Below are positions 27,534 through 40,000 of a DNA stretch of 64,000 nt, one piece after another (the first letter of the stretch is position 1; the number at the start of each line of letters is the position of its first letter). The stretch lies in the NCBI RefSeq assembly GCF_014839835.1, contig NC_071612.1, positions 52,570,309-52,634,308 on the forward strand. The letters are read 5' to 3'. The position numbers were made by a program, and so were the translations under genes. Below the pieces are notes generated by a model. The model saw only the letters and a list, made by a program, of their open reading frames with translations. It was not told the DNA's origin and did not search any database. Source of the DNA: Dryobates pubescens (Eukaryota; Chordata; Aves; Piciformes; Picidae).

Positions 27534-30500
27534 CATAATCATAATAATCACCACCACATCACTCTGCAACCTGCTTTAGGTAAACTTGCTTTAGGAATCC
27601 ACCTTTAGATCATTCACTAAGTTAGTAACTTATTTCTGGGTTTAGTGCAAGTATCATAAATGCTGAAAAAAAAAACCAGTGATTTGGTTGTTCATTTTGT
27701 GACACCACAAACCTAAATGTATTAAATACTTTGAGAGAACTAATCCTTACAGCAATTGAACCTGTTCAAAGTTGATGCGAGGATGAAGACCCACAAAATA
27801 AAGGCACAGGTCCCCTATGTCCTCCACACCATTACCCTTCTGAGCAGTGAGAGCTGTGGCAAGTTCAGAGAGCACTTTAACTGAAAGCCAGATATGCTTG
27901 TGCTTTCTACCTTTGGTTTAAAGTGAAGGCTCAAAGTCTTTGAATCGTGTTATCTGTTACTTGTGTCCATTTGCATCCTACTAATCTTTATAATTATTCC
28001 CCTCTAAATGTTTTCTAACACTTAATGATGTGTTGGGTTTTGGATTTGTTTTGGTTTTCCTCTCAAATTCTTATGACTTTTTATATGCCACAGATATTTT
28101 TGGAAGCATAAATCACAGCCAGAAAGCTAAATCAACATTTTTTCTTAAATCATAGTATATATAAAGAGATATTTTTCATTCTTCATTCTAACAGTGTCTT
28201 CCAGGACTTTTTTCATAATGATTTTGTTTATTAGTAAGCTTTGGAGTGGTTTGTCCAGCTGACCAGCTATTTCTTTTTCCTGAGCTGTGGAGAATGATAA
28301 TTTAACTAAGGTCAGCACTATTTGACATGCTAGCAAGGTGGGGATGAAGTGAAGCCTCCCGTGTCATGTGGCCAAATGGCACTCAAACTCCACACTGCTG
28401 CAAATGGCATGTGCCTAGGAAGCTTCTGGTGAATGACATTTGAAGAAGTATATGTAGTGTAAGTACTGGGATGTCATGAGGATATAAACACTCAATTTCT
28501 GAGGTTAATATCTGCAGGGCCTTACTCAAGATATATGCTAAGTGACAAATGAGGCCCAGGGTTCACAGACAATTCCCATGCTGACAAAGGAGTCAGGATG
28601 GAGCATATCTTAAGGATGAGTCAGCAACAAAAATGGGCATAGTCTTACTGTCTTCTCTATGTCCAGTACTTATATCTTTTTTTTCCCCTCATTATTTTCC
28701 TGATTGATTTAATAGGTAAAAAAGATTCTATGCATTTTATGTTCAGTTGTAACAACAGAACCTTGTATTTAAATGATGGACATGAAATAAAAGTATCACT
28801 GAGAAGGAACTGGCAGTAATTTAATCAGTTACAAAGTAACTAGTAAAATGGTGTGGCTTTCTACATGACATATCAGAAAGCTATCTCATACTTAGCAGTG
28901 ACATCCTGTCTTTTAAAAATAACTAGTTTTATAAGCAACCTATGTATCTTATCTGTCATTTTCTCACAAGTCCTTTCAAATTAGAAATACAATGAGAAAT
29001 ACCACAGATACTGAAAAAACATATCATGGATTAACATTGAAAGATAATAATTTCAGACAAAGGTTTGGGAAAGAGAAGACGCAAAAAATGTGGTTACATT
29101 TTAATGAAGGGTGGAAAAAAACCAAAGGTATTAAAATTTTACTGTTTTCCAGGCCTAACTCACACTAAGGGTAGCTTCCTCAAGGGCTTACTGCAAGTGT
29201 AAATTCTGTTTCATATATTTTAAATTTTGCATCCTGCTCCCCATGAAGCAAAGACAATTTAATGTCATGACTGGTGATTTTCACCATAATTACATATACA
29301 GTGTTAATAGATATAAAGCACTTCAATTAAAGGCTACTTTCTCCTTTAGCAGGTACAGGGGACGATTTTTCCTGCTCCAAATTTTAATCCTATTATGGAT
29401 GCCCAGTTGCTAGGAGGAGCCCTACAGGGAATGAGTAAGTATCTTGACTGATTCTAAAACATAAAATAACACATTAGGTATCACAATGAGACACACTACA
29501 ATGGCCAAATATATAATGCAGTTGCACTTACACGAATTAAGAGGTAATTAAGATTAATCTAAACCCTACAACAACACTTACAGTAATAAAAGCTTTCCTT
29601 GAGAAAATACATTTAAAACCCCAGAATTCTGTGCTATACCACTACAGTGAAGGCCAACAAGGGAAAGGATTTTAATTGTAACTTCAACAATTATTACCAG
29701 AGACTCTTAAGGTTTGAATCAACCATCTAGAAATTTAAAAAAAATAATAAAATAAAATTAAGGGATCATAAAGTTTAAAGAATTTATTTATAAAATTTCA
29801 GCCTATTAAAAAAAAAAATTTAAATGTTCACCAAAGTATTTTCCTCTGTATTTTTGTGTTTTCTGGTTGAGCACCGTCGATATTGCTGAGAGTCAGAATA
29901 TCAATTTTTGTATTTTTTTTTTAACTCTCTGAAACATTTTCCTCACCTTAAAATTGTGTTCTGTATCAGACTCTTTATACCCCTTGGGCTTTTCACAAGG
30001 TTGTACATCACAAAATCTTGTGTTCTGTTTTCAGTTTCTGTAATGGAAATGTGAGGACTCATACTGAATGTCAAGTGAACCACAATGAGTATTATTGATC
30101 AAGAGGAATCTGAAGTGTCTTTTTGATTAAATTGGCTACAGATGAAAAGTTTTAAACATCCTGCTAAACTTCAAACCCTACTTTCAATGCAATGTTGCTA
30201 ACAAGGAAATGTAGATATGGTTTTCTTCATTAAATACTGTAAATACAGGTACCTTAACCTTACTTTCACTTTACCTATCAAAGTACATGGAAAAATTGCA
30301 AGGACAATTGGCAAAATAAAAAGTTCAGCTTCAGAGGAATCTAAGTGTCCATAACCTTTATACTCACTGACATCCTGACCCCAAATCCTGCACACAACAT
30401 TCATTCTTGTGAGAAAGCTTTCAGTTACATATAGTCTCCTACTGACATCAGTGATATTACACAAATTAATAAAGTTGTTTAGGTTTTAAAATATTTTCTG

Positions 30501-33500
30501 AATCCTTCTTAGCTTTTTACTGTGCAAACTATATAAACTGCACAGATACCTAGTCATAATTATTTCCTGGAAAGTACAAACAGATTCCTATGCAGAATTT
30601 CAGAAACAATTCCATTTTATGGGTTTGATGGAAAAGAATCAGACTGATATTAAATCAATCTCTTGCTGAAAAAACTAGCGCAATTGTGGCTAGATAATCC
30701 AGAACAGAGAGAACAAAATCTGATGTATACTGAGGAAATACAGATTTCCTCTGACAATTTAAAAAAAAAAAGAAAAAAAAAGAAAGAAAATATTCAATGT
30801 CCAATTATGTTTGTGTCAAAATGAGACCTGTCAGTCTATCAATTCTATATTATACAGTAAAATCTGCCTAACAAAGCTGTAGCAGGTACAGAATGTATAT
30901 CTGTAACATCATATATATATATATATATAACACCATATATATATATATATATATATATGCATCTGTGTAACAACAACTGGTAGAGACTTGAGAGACTCCC
31001 CTATTCCATTCAGATCCAGCTGATTCCCACACTTTTCAGCCTAATGCATCTCGGCTGCAAGTGTGATAAAGTCAATTGATTTACATTTGGAGATACAAAT
31101 GTGATGGAATGTCATTAAAATGCTCAACATCCTGAAATTGCAAAAGCCAACTTTAAGGATGGAAAACCATTATTTTAAATAATAAAATAATTTTCAGAAT
31201 ATGTTAATCATTATCTCCTTTTTTCATAAGCCATAAATACTGATTCATTACAGAAGTTTAGAAGCATGCTCTTGCCATCAAGCAAAAGATCATAAGTAAC
31301 TTTCCACAAAATGCTCTTGGAAATTGGTTAAAATAGTATATTTTTTTAAACTTCATAACTTACTTTATATAGTTCCTCTGAAAACACATAGCCTTAGTTT
31401 TTCAGCAAATGGTCTCACCATAAATTGCCACCCCCATGAAAGAAATCCTTAATCCTGAAATGACAATTTAATCAATATCAACGGTACATACAGCATGACT
31501 TCCCAGGCTCACTGGCAAATTCTGCCAATGTGCCTAGTTCTGAATAGATTCAAGTCTACCTTTTATTGATGGTTTCACACACATTGAACTTGAGAGATGG
31601 TGATACATCAAATAATAACAAACTACTTCACTTTTTGTTGGAATTACACCAGCAAATAAAAGGTACATAAGCGCAGCAGACACAACTGATGGTGGCAAAT
31701 ACCAGTGGGGTATTAATCTGCTTATCTTTTTTTTTTTCTAGAACTTAGGTTAATGTTCCTGAATAAAATAGGAGTAATCACAAACGCAAGTAAATAACAA
31801 TACTTTTTAAAGTGTGCCATGTTTCCTTTACAGGCTGTGAAAAAGATGTGTTGATTGATGTCCTAACGCAGCGTTGCAACTCACAGCGACTCATGATTGC
31901 TGAGGCGTACAGAGACATGTATGGCAGGGTATGACAAAGCCATTTTATACTTCCATTACTGCAGCTGGGCAGCTATTCTCTCAACATCGGGCATGCTTGA
32001 GATTAATCTGGATAGGATGATGGGCCACCTTATCTAGATCTTGATTTTGACAAAGTTCAGACCACATGACCCTTAAAATCCCTTCCAACATGGTATTACA
32101 CAGTTCTATGATTCTATGAATCCTATGTGGTCTATTGGCTTGTCTATCTGGTGTCATCTCATCCAAACTATTAAAGAAACACATACTATTTAAAGAATAT
32201 TTTTCTTAATATTAGCCAGAATTCATCTTTGACAATTCAACTTTGACAATTCATCTTCGACAATTCATCTTCATTCACTCACAGAGAAAATGACTAATAT
32301 TTTATTTAAGCAGTCTTCATAAACTGTGACCATTGAAATAATCCTGTCTACACATTTTCTTGTTCTTTTCAAGGATCTGATAACAGACCTAAAGGAGAAT
32401 CTCTCTCATCACTTCAAAGAAGTCATGGTTGGCTTGATGTATCCACCTGCCTCCTATGATGCCCATGAGCTCTGGCACGCCTTGAAGGTTCTTGTCAAAT
32501 TCAGAATTACTTAGAGCTGCAGTCACTACTTACAGTACTAAATATATGTTAAATTTGCAATGTTTCACATTTAAATGGTTGATAAACTGCTAGAAATTCA
32601 TATGCTGGATGAGTGTACTACTATATAGCACACTAGGTCATTAGAAATAGTGATATATGAAGTTCATTCACTGTTATGCTAAACCCAGCATAAATAATAT
32701 CCTTGTCATGTAACAAACACAACTCATTTAACACCCATGGTAAACTTGGGAAAGGAGTAAATATTTATAGAGGGAAATGTAAGGCCTTGATCCTGTAAGC
32801 ATTTATGTATGTTACAAACAAAATTAATTCAAACAGCCAGCACCATGCACTGAGCCTCCATCTCTCAAAATACCATTATTTCTTTAGCAGAATATGCCTT
32901 TACATAAACACCTACAAATTACTCAATGACAAAGCAATGAGCCCTCCCTGTGATTTCCTTTTCTTCCCAGGGCTTGACCTTAAACAATTTATCTTCTGAA
33001 ACAAACAAAAATATTTCACAGAATCACAGAATCACCAAGGTTGGAAGAGACCTCAAAGATCATCAAGTCCAACCTGTCACCACAGCCCTCATGACTAAAC
33101 CATGGCACCAAGTGCCATGTCCATCCCCTCTTGAACACCTCAATTTCTTTAAAGATCATGTAATTAAATGTTGAAATTGATTCCCACAGGGTACTGTGAA
33201 GGCCAGATGCACAAATCAGTTCATAAAGAACTTCAATAAATTCTTAGGAAACAGGTCCACTGTTGAGTATTGATAATAATAATCCTTGGCAAATTCTCAG
33301 GAAAGTCCTAAATTGCAAATTCCTGGAAGATGGTAATGCATATTGGAGCTCAACAGTGTTTTCCTTTTCTTTCCATGAATATTTGCTACTGTCCACCATC
33401 ACAAATAAGACAGATTATATGACTCTGAGCAAGGTGATCTCACATATTTTGAGAATCCTCTCACCAAAAATAGTAAAAGAGACAGAAAATATTAGCACTG

Positions 33501-33947
33501 TTTTATCTTGCTCTTCAGACACTTAAACTAATGCACTTTTTAGAACTACTGATATATTTTTAATTACAGTTGGCATGAAAAGGATTGTGAAATATCGTTG
33601 TTATCACTGGAAGCATGACTTTTATTGAAAGCATTGACAACATTGGGACAGTTATATTTTTTCCTAAATCAAAAGTTAAACTTTCTTATAGTATACTGTC
33701 TTGATCTAGATTCGTATGATCAAATTAAAAAACAGGCCATATGTGTGTCTCCCAGCTCAGACTCAATGTCATGGTCTCCCATTATTCCAAATGCAGAATA
33801 CTCAGCAACACTGCATATGTGTTTATGCATATCTGTGGAGCTTCTTTAAACATCAAGTTCCACAGTAGACATTATAGATCATAACATTTTAAACAGACAG
33901 AAAGAAAGATAGACAGAAAGATAGATGATTGATAGATAGATGAATAG

Positions 33948-34009
<62 letters not shown>

Positions 34010-37000
34010 AAGAAGATAGAAGCACAATATAATAGTTGTGCTCACATCTACTTCAGCTTACCTGAACACTTGCTGGAGATCTATGCTCCATATTTGCTTC
34101 TCATTTTTCTAAATTCTTAGTGAAACTCTGCAATTCTTCCCATTCTGTTTCTGCCAACACCAGTCTTGCATTATTCCCCACTTGTTAATGTACATGCTGA
34201 AATGCAGATTCAGAAGGAATATATTTTAAATACAGGGTTCTACTACTAATTTAAAGTCATTGTCTAGTAAAGCAGGTGGACTATGCAAAGGGCACTCTGC
34301 ATTGCTCCAGCAGGAGCTGCTATTCTTCTGTTACTTCTGATAAGCACAGCATTGCTTTTTTCTAAAAGCTACGGTTTCTACTAACAACATCTTTTCATAT
34401 TTCCTTCTTTCCACACAGGGAGTAGACACAGAAGAAAAATGTCTAATTGACATATTAGCCTCAAGAACAAATATGGAGATCTTCCAGATGAAAGAAGCCT
34501 ACCTAATGCGTAATATTTTTTACAAGTAGCAGATGTACTGTATGTGCTCTGGATTATTAGCAGACCTGAACAGACTGCACTACAAAAACAACTTCTCAGT
34601 ATTAGTCTGTTCCCTTCCCCCTGCTTTCCCATAACTATGTACAAAAGGCTGAAGCAAAATGTTTGAAGTCGAAAATACATCACAGAATCTGTAAGATGTA
34701 TTGCTGCCTATTACATCTGACATATCTGGGAGCCATACGTGAGGATTTTCAGAAGCTTTTGCACACTTTATTCAAAAAAAGTATGTAAGCTGTTTTCCTT
34801 GAAAGAAGTGCTTACTGGCACTGGACACTGCTCACTTGCCTTGAAGGGTCATTTCCAAGTACCCCACAGCAGCAGAAGCAGTGTGGCTGTACCCACGGTG
34901 GGTTGATAGGTGAGGTGAGGCAGTAGCTGAGGGCCCCAAGGAGGGCAGAGCCTCCTGGCAGGGCCAAGAGAGACCTGCCAGACCCATGACTAGGTCAGTG
35001 TAGAACCCTGCACAGGTTACTGTGAAATAATCACGGCAGGAAATGGGCAAGTATTTGCACATTACTTATTCAGCCTTTGCTTGCCTACCTTTAATAGCAC
35101 TATTCAGAGCATGCTGCCTTGTGATTTAGATTATGTTTTTGGTTTAACACAGAATATAATAATGATCTTCAACAAGATATTGATTCTGAGACTTCAGGTC
35201 ACTTCAGAGATACACTCATGAACCTCGCTCAGGTACTGTAAAAACCAGTTGTGTAACTTATGTTTCTAAAAACTTCACAATAACTTCTGTTACTGTTGGA
35301 GAAGGCTTACATTTTACGGTGACTGTGGTTAAAGCTTGTTCAGTAGGGCCACACTTCTGAACAAGAGAGTGGGGAAAGCAGAAGAGAACTTGCTTCATCT
35401 GCTTTGAATTTGGCTTTCAGATGGTGGCAAAGGTCAGCAGACTATTTTATTGATTAAGTCCCTAGATATTCCTCTGCTCAGTCTGTCTCATCTCAAAAGG
35501 AGCCTTTCTGAATGAACAAGTAAGATTTTCTTTTTAAAACCTCTGCTTTCTCTGATGTTAGAATATATGGTTCATAATCCAGTCTAGGAATTACGTAACA
35601 ACGCAGATATATCCACATTCGACTCTGAAAGAAAGTATTAAGTAGTTCTCTGGTTTAAACATTGTGGGGTTTGTCTATATTAATTCGCAGTACTTTTGCA
35701 TGCACTTGTTACTAGGAATTCCACTGTGTGAAATTTGTACAATTTAACTAAAATATCAAATCATTTTTTAAACAGGAACGAGCTACAAATTAGTCATTCT
35801 ACAAGTTGACAGCAAATATGCAATTTTAATCCTCCCTTTCACATATAGGGTAAAATGACTGTAAATTTTAAACTGAATTGCTTCAAGCATGTATCATCAA
35901 GGCAGTGATTACATGCAGCTTGAGATTGTTGAAGAGTTTTGCAACCAAGGCTGATTTGTATCTTACATGATGACTACAGTTAAAAAAATGACAAAGCATA
36001 AATTTACAATTATTTTATTTTTCTAAGAACTCTAGCTTGATTTGTGTAACTGAAAATCTATTAAATGTATGGGGAAATTCTTCTCTTGTTTATGTATCAA
36101 AGTTGTTAAAAATTTCCTAGCCTTAGATCTTAATTTTAGACAGTGATTATGAGCAGTCAGAATCTCTGTTATTTGATGTATTTGGTTCTATAGTTTGCAT
36201 ATTGATAAGAAATAATTAGTGAATGGTAAATGTTATTCTTTTTCTTTGTATACTATATATTATAGTAAGCAATATAACATCCATAGTACTGGAAATTGTG
36301 GTGGGATGGTGGTGGCAAGGTAAAAACTTATTTAGAATGGGACTGAAAATAGGGTAGGGTTATCCACTTCCTCCCTTTTTTTCTCTCACAAGACCATTTC
36401 TCGTTCCAGAGTTCCTCTTCTTAGAGGAAATGAAGACATAACCTGACAGATTGGAATATATTTTCCACAATTGTGAATTCAACCTTTAAATACACTGTTC
36501 CAATCTAAAAGCCCACATATGTTATCTTAAGGAAATGAAACACACCTTCATAAAGAGACAACTTTATATTCCCATAGTCTTTTAGAATTTAACTTTTGAA
36601 GAAAATGTATCTTTTTTTCCCCAGGGAACAAGGATGGAAGGATATGCAGATCCTTCTACAGCTGCTCAGGATGCAATGGTAAATGTAGTCAGATGTGAGC
36701 GTCTCAATCATTAAAAAAAATAACAAATACAAACATTAAAAATTTATTTAAGACTTTAAATCTTTTGCATTTTTACCCTTTTTTTTTCTGGTATACTAGA
36801 TTCTGTGGGAAGCATGTCAGCACAAAACAGGAGAACACAAAAATATGCTGCAAATGATCCTCTGCAACAAGAGCTACCAGCAGCTGTGGATGGGTAATTC
36901 TGCAGTTCAGCTGTTTGAACACAGATTGGAAAGGAGAAATCTGATTTGCTAATAAGCCGTGGTTTACATACCAAAAAGCTCAGTGTGCAGCAGGGTATTA

Positions 37001-40000
37001 GCCTGAAACCTAAATGTGAATTGTTGGAGTTCTCAGACTCCCACTAATGTTAACAGGATTTTGGATGTAATGCAAAAATTAACTTTCTCTGATGACTACA
37101 GACAGCTGTAGATACAACAGACAGACATCAGGATGCCCTATGAAAAGAGAGCATGCATGACCGAAGAAAGGATGGGGCAGATTTTTCTTTAATATTCTCT
37201 TCATTTTTCCCTAACTCTTTGTTATGCATGGAAATACCTTAAGAGAGGCAGCTGGAGTATTTTCAATGAATGTTTGTATGTGAAAACACATTGCTGTGTG
37301 GAAGTTTTTCCTTGAAAGTTTCAAAGAAGGTTTTGATGGGAACACTTCAGGATCTGCATTCACTCTCCCATAATGAGCATGCATACATAAATATGCTATG
37401 GTTTAGTTGATTAGATGGTGTTGGGTGATAGGTTGGACGTGATGATCTCATAGGTCTTTTCCAACCTGGTTAATTCTATTCTATAGTGGGATTTTAAAAA
37501 ATTATTATTTTTTTAACTCCATAATCAGACATGATTCCAGATTGGAAGGAACTTATGTGAGATCATCCAGATCTTCAACTGCAGAAAAGAAAACTGCTGT
37601 GCCTGTTTGGTGACAACTCTGAGATATCTTTTGCTCTGCTGTGGAAAATGAGTCTGTTTGGTGACAAATTTATCACTGTGCAGCCAGCTGTATTTATTAT
37701 ACCCATTTATAACAGTAACTTAGAACTCCTTTGCTGTCATGGATCAACAAATTAATTCTTCTGTCATGACATCTGTAAGGCTGGTGATGATACAATTAAC
37801 ATAATGTAAGCAATCTTCTCATGCTCTACTCTTTCTGTAACAGAGATTTGAGAACTCTGCCTGTAATGTAGTCCTACATATGTTTTGTAGTAAGCAGTGA
37901 GTTGAAAATTTTCCTCCTTCCCTAAGTCTGGATACCTGCATTATTCAGAGAGTGTCCATGTCTAGATACTGAAATGTTAAGCATGTCATGCCATGGCTTC
38001 TTGTCACAATCTGCGAATCTCTAGACAAGCTGACAAAGGAAGTTGTCTTAAAGACATGACATTCTTCCCATTTTCATAAACAGAGGTTGCTAGTTAGAAA
38101 ATTTACAGAAGCTTCCTGTGAAACAAAGGTTTTGCCATGCATTCATTATATACTGTATACTAGAGAACCCAGAGAAAGAACATCCTGGAAGGCAGGCTTC
38201 AGGCTGTTCATTTAGATTGGCTTACCTGGGGAATATAAACATAATGAAACACAGAGAATAAATAGGGAAAACAAGAACACTCAATAGCTATAGTACTGGG
38301 GGAAGCAAGGAAAAAAAATAAACAAATTTTAAAAAAATTTAAAAGGGCAAATTGATCATTATTAACAAACTGGAATAAAACAAGGCTTCTTTTTTTTTTC
38401 TCCTAAGTTTTCCAGGAGTTCCAAAATATCTCTGGGCAAGACATAGTAGAGGCTATTAATGAATGTTATGATGGATACTTTCAAGAATTACTAGTTGCAA
38501 TAGGTAATGTAAAGGTATTCCTTTATACTAGCAGTAATTTCTTAATAAATATCTAGTATATCATTGATGAATCAAGAATATTACTTTTCTAATATTTTTA
38601 TCCATTTTACTCTCCTATAATGTTTCAATCAATTTTCAGAGCTAATTAGAAAATAATCTTAGAACTACTACTGTTTGTGTGAATCTGAAAAAGTATGTAT
38701 GCAGCACTAGATTCCAACTGAGCAGAACTAGTATCTGTTCTTTATTTGATACCAAATTTTGTGTGATCAGTGATAACTGCAGTAGCAAGTGGTAAAGTTT
38801 TCAGACTTTCAGTGGTATATAAACAAGTTCTAAGTTTTATATGCCTTTGTTTTCTATTTATAGAATAAGGATAATAACATTTCTACCAAAAAAGTCATGT
38901 GAGCACATTCATTGACATTTAGTAAGTTCTTCAGTGCAACAGCAATGAGTACCCACCCAAAATAAGTACCAGACTTTGCAAAGTCAAAATATACTTGGGA
39001 AAACTTGTAGCTTAATTATAAGCTGAGTCATAGACAGCATTACTTAGCTTTATATTTCAGGGAGCCAAATGTCAATAAAAATTATTGTATAATAATCTTC
39101 TGCTTACTTATTGCAACTCTTCTCTCCTAGTTCTCTGCGTTCGTGACAAGCCTTCCTACTTTGCTTACAGGCTTTATACTGCAATTCATGTAAGTAATCC
39201 CTCTTCTACACATATCATAAAAATAGCTTCCCCATTTTTTCTTGTCTGCTTGATTATTCATGAACAAGTGCTCACAAATAAGTCCATTTAACCACTACAT
39301 GTTTTAAAATTGTTAGTACGTACATAAATTTCACAGAATCACACAGAATCACAGAATGTTAGCGATTGGAAGGGACCTTGAAAGATCTAGTCCACTGCCC
39401 TGCCAGAGCAGGATCACCTATACCAGATCACACAGGAGTGCACCCAGGAAGGTTACAAATATCTCCAGAGAGGGAGACTCCATAGCCCCCTGGACAGCCT
39501 GTTCCAGTGTTTCGTCACCCTCACAGCGTAAAAAAGTTTTCTATGTGTTTCCATGGAACTTCCTATGCCTCAAGTTCCATCCATTGCCCCTTGTCCGGTC
39601 ATCGGGCATCACCAATATGAGCCTGGCTCCATCCTCTTGGAACTCATCCTTTACATATTTACAAACATGAATCAGGACACCTCTCAGACTCTTCTCCAAG
39701 CTAAAGAGCCCCAGCTCCCTCAGTCTCTCCTCATAAGGAAAATGTTCCACTCCCTTAAACATTTTTTGTGACTCTGCACTGCACTCTTTCAAGCAGTTCC
39801 CTGTCCTTCTGGAACTGAGAGGCCCAGAACTGGCCACAATATTCTAGATGTGGACTCAGCAGGGCAGAGTAGAGGGGCAAGAGAACCTCTCTTGACCTAC
39901 CAACCATACCCCTTCTAATACACCCCAGAACGGCACTGGCCTTCTTGGGGCCACAAGAGCACATTTCAAAGCAGTGGCACCAAAGCAATAGTTATGATTT

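Larger units (their letters stand above)
19799..29352 (+). other. ANXA10: ANXA10 intron 1
   Basis: About 9.5 kb, AT-rich. It holds a pyrimidine-rich tract (about 23345-23392), two CR1 pieces, a GC-richer unassigned segment (about 26840-27420) and an (AAT)n repeat. No further exon seen. Confidence 0.8.
32488..34418 (+). other. ANXA10: ANXA10 intron 4
   Basis: Holds a short minus-strand CR1 and a long tetranucleotide repeat. Nothing else recognised. Confidence 0.8.

Noticed and set aside
32326-32514. 62-codon frame running past ANXA10 exon 4
   Set aside because: It is exon 4 plus read-through of a weak donor; the exon boundary is set by the phase of exon 5.
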